NCBI GenBank assembly: GCA_016287755.1
Contig: JAEEWT010000014.1
Span: 1-64,000 of the forward strand
Direction of reading: 5' to 3'
DNA: 64,000 bases
Origin: Prevotella sp.
GTDB taxonomy: Bacteria > Bacteroidota > Bacteroidia > Bacteroidales > Bacteroidaceae
Part shown: piece by piece, positions 44,280-53,567 of the stretch
Position numbering within the stretch: position 1 is the first letter of the stretch
How the letters are laid out: each line of letters starts with the position of its first letter
Position numbers and translations under genes: made by a program
The notes under the pieces: generated by a model
Told to the model about the DNA's origin: nothing
Database searches by the model: none
The model's input: only the letters and a program-made list of their open reading frames with translations

Positions 44280-47200
44280 GATGGGTTAATGGTTTTATGA
44301 GGTTCTTGGTTATTACTGGGTTGAAGTGTTCCTGCCAAGGTGACATGCAATAGTGTACTGCCATCGGCAGCTTTCTCAGCCGTGATGCCGCATCCGCGAA
44401 GGTTGGTGGCCTCGCCGTTGTCGCGGGCTATCTGACGACAGATAAGGAACGGGATGTTCTCTAACGAGGGTACGAACAGATCGCGGAACGGTAATTGTTT
44501 CATTTGGATATGGAAGGTAACATACCTGCCGTCTTTCTCTGATGCTTCCATGGTGAGGGCTTTCTCTCCACTCTGCTTCTGGATGAGCTCGAAGAGGTAG
44601 CGCAGCAGACTCTCATCGCCTGTAAGACGGGCACCATGAAGCACCACTGCCTTACATTCCTGACGCACCGTTTCCATCTGTCGCATGGCCTGTGCCGAAA
44701 GGAGTGTATGGAGATCCTTGTAGTAAGACACCAGTTCGTCGATGGCCGACAGATGGGTATCGGTACCATCAATCAGCTGACGGATGCGGGAGGGGTAATA
44801 CATGGTTTCATGTTTCAACGTACTCAGACAGTTGTCCATGACATTATTACTGATGTACAGCTTCTGCTGTTCATATTCTGTTCGGCGCAACTCATCCTCA
44901 GAGAGCTCAATGGTGAGGTGCTGCGTCTGGTTGAACGCCACACTATCCTGCAGCGCATGCTGGATCTGTTCCACAACCGCCAACAGGTTCTGCGGCCATT
45001 TCGAGTTTCCAACCGTCATGATCTTGTTCAGCATCTCCAGTTTCGTCTCGTCGTTCTCCTTGCTCAACAGCATGGAGTTAATCTGTTCAACCTGCTCCAA
45101 GCAGAAACGATAATGGATGAGATGACGGTAATAGAGGAAATAGTAGGCCACGAGAATGAGCAGGAGGAAGAGGATGAGCAGGACCATGGCAATCGACTTG
45201 TTCGACTCCGACCGCTGCATGACGCTGACATACGATTCGAGTCGGTCATCAGCCGACTTCTCCTTATACAACTGCGTATATACCTTGTTGTTATACTGAT
45301 ACAGCTGCCAGTCGTGCAACGCCAAAGCAGCCACGGCAATCTCATTGCGAAGGAAGACAATCATGTCGTAATCGGCCGTAAGATGACGGTGGAACCAATC
45401 GATCTCGGCAGGTTCAGAGGCATTCAGCTCTAATAAATACATATACTGTTCATCATCCGGATACACCTGATGATGATGACGGTTTAGACGGGTGATGGCA
45501 CTATCGGCAAAGACAATGCTCTTTCTGTATTCTTTCTTGATATTGCTCGCATACACACTATCGGTATAGGCCGATGCCTTCATGATATCCGTGTTATCTG
45601 CAGAGGCGGAAAGAGTACAGAGACACAACAGGGGCAGAAGAAGGCGGAGAACACCCTTGGGCAGACGGAAGGAGAAACGGCTCCCCTCCCCTTTCTTGCT
45701 TTCTGCCTGTATGGTACAAACCTGGAATATCTGACTGATCTTCCTGTATTTCTCGATGATGCCCTTGCAGTTCAGTAATCCGAAGCCATGACCGCCACTG
45801 ATCTTATGCTTGAAGATGCCTTCCAGCTCTTCCTCGTCCAAGCCCATTCCGGTATCGGTAATGGAAATCTCCACAGCATCACCTTTGTCAGAACTCTCAA
45901 TCGTTACCTCTCCACCCTCCGGCGTGAACTTCCTGGCATTGTCGGCCAAGGTGTTGATCATGAAGAGTGTCATGGTCTTATCTGCCTTCACCACATCAGC
46001 CGAGGGATGTACTTGAAGCGTGATACCCTTCAGGTGGAACGACATCCTACTCTTGGCCACGATATCGAACAGCTCCTGTACACGGAAGCTTTCGATATGC
46101 AACGACAGCTGACCCTGCTGAAGCTGGATCCATTGGGTGAGCACATCATTATACTGATGAATGGTATCAGACAGCTCGGCGACATACGCATATCTGCTCT
46201 GTCGTTTCTCCTCATCCTCCTTACCGTCCTTCAGCTTCTTCACCTCATGAATCATACGGTCGATCAACGGGGTGATGCTGTTCACCAGGAAGAGCTTTGC
46301 CCGGTTCTCCTCATGACGTTTCTTACTGTTGTCAATCAGGTTCTCACTGATGGCGCGGGATTCATTTAATTCTTCATATAATCCCTTTAAGTCATTAACA
46401 TGCTGTTCATTACTGATTCTCCATTCATTAAGAGGTTCCAGTAATGATGACAGGGAGGATGAGTTGTCTTTTCTTCTGCGGAGTGAATTGAACAGGAACA
46501 TGGAAACCATCACCAAAAGGATCATCACCACCACGGCAATAAGCATGGCATTGAGCTGTCTGACGGAATGTCCCAGTTGTTCAGCACGCGCTTCCAGCAT
46601 CCTGTCCTGGCGGGTGCTGTCCTGCATGTCCAGATAACGGTTTCTGTGGAAATTACTCAGTTCAATACTATCGATGGCTGCATAGGTCATTGACAACCGT
46701 TCGTGGATACTTGCCACCAGGTCAGGAGCCTGGTGTACGGCCTCGTCGGAATGCAGCGCCTTATCCAGATAATACCCCGCCGCATTGTAGTCGCCCAAGG
46801 CCCAGTAGCAGGAAGCCAACGTACGGTAAGAACCGGCTATCTGATAAACATCACCATAGCGACTGAACAAGATATGCGATTGCTCTGCCAGGTTTCCGGC
46901 TATCAATGAGTCGGGTAATCCTGCAGGATTGATGAACTTCATAGCCGGCAGGTTATCCCTGATGAGTGCGTTTCGGATATCCGGTTCGAAGAGATGCTCA
47001 CTGAGGGCTTGCATGGAATTCGCCTCCCAATACACACTACCATTGTGCAATGCCAACTGGTAGCACTTCATCAGATAGTCCCATTCCTGCTGGTTCACCT
47101 CTTCCTTGGTTCCTTGTGTAATGATACCTCCTGCACCAATCTGATAGAGATAGTTCAGATACTGCGCCGTATCCTTCTCCAGCTCCGGATCGTTCTTGAT

Positions 47201-47764
47201 GGTTTCAAGCGCTTCTATCGAAGCCTTCTCCAATCCAATATAATAATAATAGGTGGAAGCGACAATGGCCAGCTCACTTCTGGCATAGATCATTCGCTGA
47301 CGCATTCGAGGAGTAAGGTTGACCGATTCCTCCTCTATTCGTCTTAATGACCTACGTGCATTCTCATAATATTCGTAGAAGTCCTTGTTGCGTGACACAC
47401 GCTGACAAAGACGCATCTGCTGAATGTCGGCTATCAACAGCTCAATCTGGTTATCCGAAAGCATCGGTATGCTGTCCAGCTGACGGTATGCTTCCTGATA
47501 CCTCATCTTGGCCAGACTGACGAAGGCCATGTTGTTCAGTGCCTCCGCCTTACCGTCGCTATAGTGGTCGGCCAAGGCAAATGCCTTGTTCGCATAATAC
47601 CAGGTAGAGTCGAGATTCTTATAATGGAACGCATAGGATATATCATTCAGCTCATCCACTTCTTTACGAAGAGAAGAAGAACAGGCTGAAAGACACAAAA
47701 GACCCAATAGGAGGAGTCCTATCGAGCCTTTTCGTAACGTATTATCATGAACGTGCTTCAGCAA
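44276..47764 (-). CDS. Double sensor protein: two tandem periplasmic/membrane/kinase-like modules
   Basis: The 1162-residue protein looks like two sensors in one chain. Module 1: lipoprotein-like signal peptide (LLCLSACSS, 22-30), TPR-like helices to about 395, a membrane helix (405-426), coiled coil, helical H-box-like region (about 480-545) and a histidine kinase ATPase domain ([15 protein letters not shown] at 604, DTGMGL at 637, GGHGFGLLN at 657). Module 2: a second signal-like hydrophobic segment (705-722), a periplasmic part to about 852, a membrane helix (857-878) and a cytoplasmic part with [12 protein letters not shown] (His985) but no intact ATPase motifs. I recall such proteins under DUF5112/DUF5113. 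The start is TTG, overlapping eda by 20 bases. Confidence 0.75.
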   Translation of the reverse strand: MLKHVHDNTLRKGSIGLLLLGLLCLSACSSSLRKEVDELNDISYAFHYKNLDSTWYYANKAFALADHYSDGKAEALNNMAFVSLAKMRYQEAYRQLDSIPMLSDNQIELLIADIQQMRLCQRVSRNKDFYEYYENARRSLRRIEEESVNLTPRMRQRMIYARSELAIVASTYYYYIGLEKASIEALETIKNDPELEKDTAQYLNYLYQIGAGGIITQGTKEEVNQQEWDYLMKCYQLALHNGSVYWEANSMQALSEHLFEPDIRNALIRDNLPAMKFINPAGLPDSLIAGNLAEQSHILFSRYGDVYQIAGSYRTLASCYWALGDYNAAGYYLDKALHSDEAVHQAPDLVASIHERLSMTYAAIDSIELSNFHRNRYLDMQDSTRQDRMLEARAEQLGHSVRQLNAMLIAVVVMILLVMVSMFLFNSLRRRKDNSSSLSSLLEPLNEWRISNEQHVNDLKGLYEELNESRAISENLIDNSKKRHEENRAKLFLVNSITPLIDRMIHEVKKLKDGKEDEEKRQSRYAYVAELSDTIHQYNDVLTQWIQLQQGQLSLHIESFRVQELFDIVAKSRMSFHLKGITLQVHPSADVVKADKTMTLFMINTLADNARKFTPEGGEVTIESSDKGDAVEISITDTGMGLDEEELEGIFKHKISGGHGFGLLNCKGIIEKYRKISQIFQVCTIQAESKKGEGSRFSFRLPKGVLRLLLPLLCLCTLSASADNTDIMKASAYTDSVYASNIKKEYRKSIVFADSAITRLNRHHHQVYPDDEQYMYLLELNASEPAEIDWFHRHLTADYDMIVFLRNEIAVAALALHDWQLYQYNNKVYTQLYKEKSADDRLESYVSVMQRSESNKSIAMVLLILFLLLILVAYYFLYYRHLIHYRFCLEQVEQINSMLLSKENDETKLEMLNKIMTVGNSKWPQNLLAVVEQIQHALQDSVAFNQTQHLTIELSEDELRRTEYEQQKLYISNNVMDNCLSTLKHETMYYPSRIRQLIDGTDTHLSAIDELVSYYKDLHTLLSAQAMRQMETVRQECKAVVLHGARLTGDESLLRYLFELIQKQSGEKALTMEASEKDGRYVTFHIQMKQLPFRDLFVPSLENIPFLICRQIARDNGEATNLRGCGITAEKAADGSTLLHVTLAGTLQPSNNQEPHKTINPS

Positions 47765-48413
47765 TATAGCCTAAAGCCTCCTTGCACTTATCGGTTATAT
47801 ACTGCCAGTCGTTGGCTTTCACCTTGTCGCCAGGGAACAGCTTGGAGCCCATGCCGACGCAATAGACACCGGCTTTGAACCATGACTTCAGGTTCTCTGC
47901 CTCGGGAGCCACACCACCAGTTACCATGATCTTCGACCAAGGCATCGGTGCCTTGAGTCCTTTCACCATGTTAGGACCAACCACATCACCAGGGAACACC
48001 TTTGTCAGGTCACATCCTAATTCCTGTGCCTTACCGATTTCAGAGACGGTCATACATCCAGGACAATAAGGAACGAGACGACGGTTGCACACCGGAGCTA
48101 CATCAGGATTGAACAGCGGACCCACCACGAAGCAGGCACCTAACTGGATATACATCGCTGCTGTGGGTGCATCAACCACGGAACCGATTCCCAACGCCAG
48201 TTCAGGACATTTCTTGTCGGCCCATTTCACCAACTCGCCAAACACTTCCTGAGCAAAATCGCCGCGATTGGTAAACTCAAAGGCACGCACACCTCCCTCA
48301 TAGCAGGCCTTCACCACATTCTTACATGTTTCGAGATCTTTGTGATAGAACACAGGTACCATACCTGTATCCCCGATCTTCTGCATCACTGCAATCTTAT
48401 CAAACTTTGCCAC
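47745..48413 (-). CDS. eda: KDPG/KHG aldolase
   Basis: Eda cleaves 2-keto-3-deoxy-6-phosphogluconate to pyruvate and glyceraldehyde 3-phosphate. The 222-residue protein has [33 protein letters not shown] and [10 protein letters not shown], with the Schiff-base lysine expected in the [15 protein letters not shown] region of the barrel. The start is GTG and is formed at the edge of a 7-bp repeat array. It follows kdgK after 42 bases, almost all repeat. The 3' end overlaps the sensor gene by 20 bases. Confidence 0.88.
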   Translation of the reverse strand: MAKFDKIAVMQKIGDTGMVPVFYHKDLETCKNVVKACYEGGVRAFEFTNRGDFAQEVFGELVKWADKKCPELALGIGSVVDAPTAAMYIQLGACFVVGPLFNPDVAPVCNRRLVPYCPGCMTVSEIGKAQELGCDLTKVFPGDVVGPNMVKGLKAPMPWSKIMVTGGVAPEAENLKSWFKAGVYCVGMGSKLFPGDKVKANDWQYITDKCKEALGYIAEARS

Positions 48414-48451
48414 TTTGAACTTTGAACTTTGAACTTTGAACTTTGAACTTT
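48414..48451. repeat. Heptanucleotide array between kdgK and eda
   Basis: Five perfect TTTGAAC units (plus strand) and a partial sixth fill the gap between the kdgK stop and the eda GTG. On the coding strand it reads AAAGTTC repeats right up to the start codon, so unit number sets the spacing of the translation start region. Confidence 0.9.
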
Positions 48452-48455
48452 ATGA

Positions 48456-49478
48456 TTACCGTTGAACACGTCCGTTTGCACTTCCACCAGCCAAGGCTTC
48501 CACCTCTTCGATGGTAACCATGTTGAAGTCACCATTGATGGTGTGCTTCAAGGCAGAAGCAGCAACGGCGAACTCAAGCGCCTCACCCTGTGTCTCTTTG
48601 GTAAGCAGACCGTGAATCAAGCCTCCAGAGAATGAGTCACCACCACCCACACGGTCGATAATCGGATTGATCTCGTAGCGCTTGCTCTGATAGAACTCCT
48701 TACCGTCGTAGATCAGTGCCTTCCAACCATTGTAGGTAGCTGAATAAGATTCACGAAGCGTGGAAACCACATACTTGAAGCCAAACTCCTGCATCATCTG
48801 CTTGAAGATTCCTTCGTAACCGGCAGCATCGGTCTTACCACTCTCTACGTCAGCATCTGGCTTGAATCCCAGACAGAGTTCTGCATCTTCCTCATTACCG
48901 ATACATACATCCACATACTTCATCAACGGGCGCATGATAGAGATGGCCTTTTCTGAAGTCCAGAGTTTCTTACGGAAATTCAAGTCAACAGAAACCGTCA
49001 CCCCATGACGCTTTGCAGCCTCACATGCCAGACGAGTCAACTCAGCAGCCTTGTCAGAGATAGCTGGAGTGATACCACTCCAATGGAACCACTGAGCACC
49101 CTCCATGATGGCATCAAAGTCGAAGTCTGACGCATCAGCCTCGGCAATGGCACTGTTGGCACGGTCGTATATCACCTTTGAAGGACGCATCGAAGCACCT
49201 GTCTCTGCATAGTACAAACCGATACGATTACCGCCGCGGACCACATACTGGGTATTGACACCATAGCGACGAAGCGCATTCACGGCAATCTGACCGATTT
49301 CGTGCTTCGGCAGTTTGGTTACATAATAAGCGTCATGACCGTAGTTGGCCAAGCTGATGGCTACATTTGCCTCACCTCCTCCAGGGATGATGCGGAACGA
49401 TTCAGTCTGAATAAAACGGTCATTACCTTGCGGTGACAGGCGGAGCATAATCTCGCCAAGGGTTACAATCTTTGCCAT
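48456..49478 (-). CDS. kdgK: 2-keto-3-deoxygluconate kinase (PfkB family)
   Basis: KdgK phosphorylates 2-keto-3-deoxygluconate, the step before Eda in hexuronate breakdown. The 340-residue protein has the PfkB pattern: GEIMLRLSPQGNDRF at the start, PGGGEANVAISLANYG and the C-terminal signature DRVGGGDSFSGGL with the catalytic Asp. I chose the ATG at 49478 (MAKIVTLGEIM). A TGTGCACGCAAACA-like site (49530-49543) in its upstream region may be the operator of the divergent LacI regulator. Confidence 0.88.
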   Translation of the reverse strand: MAKIVTLGEIMLRLSPQGNDRFIQTESFRIIPGGGEANVAISLANYGHDAYYVTKLPKHEIGQIAVNALRRYGVNTQYVVRGGNRIGLYYAETGASMRPSKVIYDRANSAIAEADASDFDFDAIMEGAQWFHWSGITPAISDKAAELTRLACEAAKRHGVTVSVDLNFRKKLWTSEKAISIMRPLMKYVDVCIGNEEDAELCLGFKPDADVESGKTDAAGYEGIFKQMMQEFGFKYVVSTLRESYSATYNGWKALIYDGKEFYQSKRYEINPIIDRVGGGDSFSGGLIHGLLTKETQGEALEFAVAASALKHTINGDFNMVTIEEVEALAGGSANGRVQR

Positions 49479-49529
49479 AATTACTATTTCTTTAAAACTT
49501 TGACTTTCTATTTGAATGATTTGTTTTGC

Positions 49530-49543
49530 TGTTTGCGTGCACA
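49530..49543 (-). promoter_or_regulatory. Putative LacI-family operator near kdgK
   Basis: On the minus strand this reads TGTGCACGCAAACA, close to TGTGTTCGCAAACA at 49668-49681. It lies 52 bases before the kdgK ATG. Confidence 0.5.
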
Positions 49544-49616
49544 AAAATACGCTTTCGGCGACAAATTTACAAAGAAAAATCGAGAAATAATAGGTTTACA
49601 AGAAAAAAATGTGTTG

Positions 49617-49630
49617 TGTGTTCGCACAAT
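49617..49630 (+). promoter_or_regulatory. Putative LacI-family operator, middle site
   Basis: TGTGTTCGCACAAT shares TGTGTTCGCA with the site at 49668 and has TGTG/CACA symmetry. It lies upstream of the -7 box at 49645. Confidence 0.45.
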
Positions 49631-49644
49631 TCAACTTTTATTGT

Positions 49645-49652
49645 TAAATTTG
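49645..49652 (+). promoter_or_regulatory. Probable -7 element of the LacI regulator gene
   Basis: TAAATTTG fits TAnnTTTG; the ATG is 52 bases downstream. The -33 is weak (TTCG at the expected place). Confidence 0.45.
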
Positions 49653-49667
49653 CACACGAAAAGAGAA

Positions 49668-49681
49668 TGTGTTCGCAAACA
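49668..49681 (+). promoter_or_regulatory. Putative LacI-family operator downstream of the promoter
   Basis: TGTGTTCGCAAACA lies between the -7 box (49645-49652) and the ATG (49705), a position where a bound repressor would block transcription. Confidence 0.5.
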
Positions 49682-49704
49682 ACCAATCATCACAACCCAT
49701 TACA

Positions 49705-50769
49705 ATGGCACAAAAAGTAAGAATCAAAGACATCGCAGAGAAGTCGGGAGTATCTGTTGGAACTGTTGACCGTATCCTTCACAACCGTCCGAACGTATCG
49801 AAGTCAGCTCGTGAGAAAGTGGAAAAGGTACTGAAGGAAATCAACTACCAACCCAACATGTATGCCAGTGCGTTGGCATACAACAAATCGTACACCTTTT
49901 ATATCATTATGCCTATGCACGAGAGCGAAGCATACTGGCAAGAGATTGAAGAAGGGGCCATGAAGGCCTGCGATGCTCGCCGTGACTTCCACATCGACGT
50001 ACAGGTGGCTTATTACACGAGGTTAGACACAAAGACCTTCTCGGAGACTTTCCAAGAGGTGCTCGACAAGGCGCCGAACGGTGTGATTGTCGTTCCCAGC
50101 GAGTTCGAAATCACCAAACACTATACCGATCTTTTACACGAACGCAATATTCCATTCATCCTGCTTGACTCTTACATGCCCGATTTGAATCCCCTCTCTT
50201 TCTTCGGTCAGGATTCGTTCTGCAGTGGATACTTCGCAGCAAAGATGCTGATGCTTGTGGCCGCACAGGAAAAAAGGATCATGCTGATGAAGCAGACCAA
50301 AGACGGGAAGGTGGCGAGCAAACAGCAGGATAACCGCGAAGTGGGTTTCCGTCATTATATGAAAGACCATTTCCCCGCTGTGCAGATTGTTGAGCTCGAC
50401 CTTCCGCTCGAAGCCGACAGGAGTGAGTATGATGCGATGATTGAATCTTTCTTCAACAAACATCCTGAGGTACATCACTGCATCACCATGTGTTCCAAAG
50501 CACATATCGTAGGTGATTTCCTGTTGCGGACAAACCGTAAGAATGTGCAGATCATGGGTTATGATATGGTAGGAAAGAATGCGAACTGTCTGCGTCAGGG
50601 TTCCATCTCGTTCCTCATTGCACAGCATGCCTTCATGCAAGGATATAATTGTGTGGACACCTTGTTCAAGGCCATCGTCCTGAAACAGAAGGTTGATCCC
50701 ATCAACTACATGCCTATTGAACTTCTCACCAAAGAGAACGTAGATTTCTACCGTAGAACACAGTTGTAA
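49705..50769 (+). CDS. LacI-family transcriptional regulator of hexuronate genes
   Basis: The 354-residue protein begins with a LacI helix-turn-helix (RIKDIAEKSGVSVGTVDRIL) and the hinge region RPNVSKSAREKVEKVLKEINYQ, followed by a periplasmic-binding-protein-like sensor domain (about 65-350). The neighbours kdgK, eda and uxaA suggest a sugar acid as effector. I chose the ATG at 49705 (MAQKVRIKD). It is followed after 11 bases by uxaA. Confidence 0.87.
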   Translation: MAQKVRIKDIAEKSGVSVGTVDRILHNRPNVSKSAREKVEKVLKEINYQPNMYASALAYNKSYTFYIIMPMHESEAYWQEIEEGAMKACDARRDFHIDVQVAYYTRLDTKTFSETFQEVLDKAPNGVIVVPSEFEITKHYTDLLHERNIPFILLDSYMPDLNPLSFFGQDSFCSGYFAAKMLMLVAAQEKRIMLMKQTKDGKVASKQQDNREVGFRHYMKDHFPAVQIVELDLPLEADRSEYDAMIESFFNKHPEVHHCITMCSKAHIVGDFLLRTNRKNVQIMGYDMVGKNANCLRQGSISFLIAQHAFMQGYNCVDTLFKAIVLKQKVDPINYMPIELLTKENVDFYRRTQL

Positions 50770-50780
50770 TTGTTGTATCT

Positions 50781-52277
50781 ATGCAACAGTCGTCAACCAT
50801 CAGAATCAACCCTGCCGACACCGTTATCGTTTGTCTGCGACCCATGCATCAAGGGGAAATCATCGAGGTGGAACATCAACAGATCACCTTATTGGAGGAT
50901 GTTCCCATGGGTCATAAGGTACTTATCCGAGATACACAGAAAGGCGAAGACATCATCAAATACGGCTACCCTATCGGTCATGCCTGTCAGGATTTGAAAG
51001 CTGGTCAATGGGTGAACGAGCATAACCTCGCGACGAACCTGAGCGGTAAGCTTGCCTACGAATATCATCCCGTAGAATCAAAGGCAAACGTGCAACCCGA
51101 CCATCGTACATTCAACGGATATGTCCGTAAGAACGGCGAGGTGGGAATCAGGAACGAAATATGGATTGTCCCCACTGTGGGATGTGTCAATGGTGTGGCC
51201 GAACGACTGGCTCGTCAACTGGAAGAAGAAACCAAGTTGGAAGGTATTGATGCTGTGTTTGCCTGGCATCATAACTATGGTTGCTCTCAGTTGGGCGACG
51301 ATCATGAGAACACCCGTAAAATCTTGCGTGATATTGTCTTACATCCTAATGCTGGAGCCGTTCTTGTAGTTTCATTAGGATGTGAGAACAACCAGCCAGA
51401 CACCTTTATGCAATCGTTGGGTGACTACGATGAGGAGCGCATCAAGCTGTTGGTGACTCAGCAGGTTGAAGGGGATGAGATAGAAGCGGGTATGAAGATG
51501 CTGCGCGAGTTGTATCAAGTGGCGAAAAAGGATCAACGACAGGTGTGCCCTATCCATGAGCTGCGCGTAGGATTGAAATGTGGTGGTTCAGACGGATTCA
51601 GCGGTATCACTGCCAATCCGCTTGTGGGGGCCTTCAGCGACTATCTCGTAGGACAAGGTGGTACGAGTATTCTGACTGAGGTACCTGAGATGTTTGGCGC
51701 TGAGACCATCTTGATGAATCGTTGCGAGACGCCTGCGTTATTTGAGCAGACTGTGAAACTCATCAATGATTTCAAGGACTATTACCTGAGTCATGGTGAA
51801 CCAGTGGGTGAAAACCCTTCACCAGGGAACAAGGCAGGTGGTATCTCTACCTTGGAGGAAAAAGCTCTGGGTTGTACCCAGAAATGCGGAAGTATGCCTG
51901 TTAAGGGCGTGCTCGACTATGGTTGTCGTCTTACCACAAAAGGACTGAATCTTCTTTCTGCTCCAGGAAACGACCTGGTAGCATCGACGGCATTGGCGGC
52001 AGCTGGCTGTCAGATGGTGCTCTTCACAACGGGACGTGGTACGCCTTTCGGTACCTTCATCCCTACCATGAAGATCTCCACTAACAGCGATCTGTTCAAC
52101 AATAAGCCGAAATGGATTGACTTCAATACCGGTGAACTGTTGGAAGGTAAGTCGATGGAAGTCGTTCTCCACGCATTCATCGACAAGATCATAGCCATTG
52201 CCAACGGAGAGAGGACACATAACGAAGAAAATGGCTATCGGGAAATATCTATCTTTAAAAACGGCGTGACATTATAA
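50781..52277 (+). CDS. uxaA: Altronate dehydratase
   Basis: UxaA dehydrates altronate to 2-keto-3-deoxygluconate in galacturonate breakdown. The 498-residue protein has the N-terminal SAF domain (residues 1-90), then the main domain with GYVRKNGEVGIRNEIWIVPT, HNYGCSQLGDDH, LKCGGSDGFSGITANP and CTQKCGSMPVKGVLDYG, with conserved Cys residues for iron. Together with kdgK and eda it gives a route from altronate to pyruvate and glyceraldehyde 3-phosphate. The galacturonate isomerase and reductase are not in this window. Confidence 0.9.
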   Translation: MQQSSTIRINPADTVIVCLRPMHQGEIIEVEHQQITLLEDVPMGHKVLIRDTQKGEDIIKYGYPIGHACQDLKAGQWVNEHNLATNLSGKLAYEYHPVESKANVQPDHRTFNGYVRKNGEVGIRNEIWIVPTVGCVNGVAERLARQLEEETKLEGIDAVFAWHHNYGCSQLGDDHENTRKILRDIVLHPNAGAVLVVSLGCENNQPDTFMQSLGDYDEERIKLLVTQQVEGDEIEAGMKMLRELYQVAKKDQRQVCPIHELRVGLKCGGSDGFSGITANPLVGAFSDYLVGQGGTSILTEVPEMFGAETILMNRCETPALFEQTVKLINDFKDYYLSHGEPVGENPSPGNKAGGISTLEEKALGCTQKCGSMPVKGVLDYGCRLTTKGLNLLSAPGNDLVASTALAAAGCQMVLFTTGRGTPFGTFIPTMKISTNSDLFNNKPKWIDFNTGELLEGKSMEVVLHAFIDKIIAIANGERTHNEENGYREISIFKNGVTL

Positions 52278-52280
52278 CCA

Positions 52281-53561
52281 ATGAGTAATAAGAAAGGATT
52301 GCTGGCTCTATCGCCATTACTGGTGTTTATCGCCTTGTATCTGATCACAAGCATCATCGCTCATGACTTTTACAAGGTGCCCATCACTGTGGCCTTTATG
52401 ATATCCAGTATCTATGCCGTGGCAACATCATGGAACTTCCCCCTACCCAAGCGTATCGATATGTTCAGCAAGGGAGCAGGAACGAGTAATATGATGATGA
52501 TGCTCTGGATCTTCGTACTGGCAGGGGCCTTTGCCAACTCGGCCAAGGTAATGGGGAGCGTTGATGCAACCGTGAACCTCACCTTGATGGTACTGCCAGG
52601 AAGTATGATCATGGCAGGACTCTTCCTGGCTGCGTGCTTCATCTCGTTGAGCATCGGAACAAGTGTGGGAACGATTGTTGCCTTGGTACCGATTGCCGCA
52701 GGACTGGCGGGATCAACGGGTGTCAGTATTCCGATGATGACCGCCGTGGTGGTGGGTGGTGCTTTCTTTGGTGATAACCTCTCGTTTATCTCTGATACAA
52801 CCATTGTGGCAACGAGTACGCAGGGCTGTAGGATGAGTGATAAGTTCCGTGTGAACTTCTTTATCGTTATGCCCGCAGCGCTGGTCATCTTCATCATCTA
52901 TATCTTCGCCGGTTCGGGAATACAGTCACCTACGGATATTCCCGTTGTGGAATTCTCCAAGGTAATTCCCTACCTTGTGGTTCTGGTATGTGCCATTTTC
53001 GGCATGAACGTGATGGCTGTACTTACCATAGGTATTATTCTGACAGGACTGATTGGAATGATCAATGGCACGTACGACATCTATGGTTGGTTCAGTTCCA
53101 TGGGCGAAGGAATCCTTGGCATGAGTGAACTGATTATTGTAACCATGCTGGCTGGCGGTTTACTGGAGATTGTGAAAGCCAATGGCGGTATTGACTTTAT
53201 CATCTCAAGACTATCGGCTCATATCAAATCCAAACGTGGTGCTGAGCTCTCCATCGCCGGATTGGTTGCCCTTACCGATATATGTACGGCCAATAATACT
53301 GTTGCCATTATCACCGTAGGAGGTATTGCCAAGCAGATTGGCGATAAGTTCGGGGTGGACAACCGCAAATGCGCCAGTATTCTCGACACGTTCTCCTGCT
53401 GTATGCAGGGATTGATTCCTTATGGGGCACAGATGCTGATGGCAGCCGGTCTGGCACAGCTGAACCCCATACAGATCATACCTTATTTATATTACCCTCT
53501 CGCCACAGGCATTGTTGCCCTACTCGCTATTCTTTTCAGGTATCCCAAACGTTATAGCTGA
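52281..53561 (+). CDS. NhaC-family Na+/H+ antiporter-like transporter
   Basis: The 426-residue protein has 10 to 12 hydrophobic segments. It has the NhaC-type signature GTSVGTIVALVPIAAGLAG and GGAFFGDNLSFISDTT, then LADICTANNT-like residues near 333 (VALTDICTANNTVAI). It follows uxaA after 3 bases, so it could move a sugar acid or metabolic anion rather than protons alone; that is inference from position. Confidence 0.8.
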   Translation: MSNKKGLLALSPLLVFIALYLITSIIAHDFYKVPITVAFMISSIYAVATSWNFPLPKRIDMFSKGAGTSNMMMMLWIFVLAGAFANSAKVMGSVDATVNLTLMVLPGSMIMAGLFLAACFISLSIGTSVGTIVALVPIAAGLAGSTGVSIPMMTAVVVGGAFFGDNLSFISDTTIVATSTQGCRMSDKFRVNFFIVMPAALVIFIIYIFAGSGIQSPTDIPVVEFSKVIPYLVVLVCAIFGMNVMAVLTIGIILTGLIGMINGTYDIYGWFSSMGEGILGMSELIIVTMLAGGLLEIVKANGGIDFIISRLSAHIKSKRGAELSIAGLVALTDICTANNTVAIITVGGIAKQIGDKFGVDNRKCASILDTFSCCMQGLIPYGAQMLMAAGLAQLNPIQIIPYLYYPLATGIVALLAILFRYPKRYS

Positions 53562-53567
53562 TCATCC

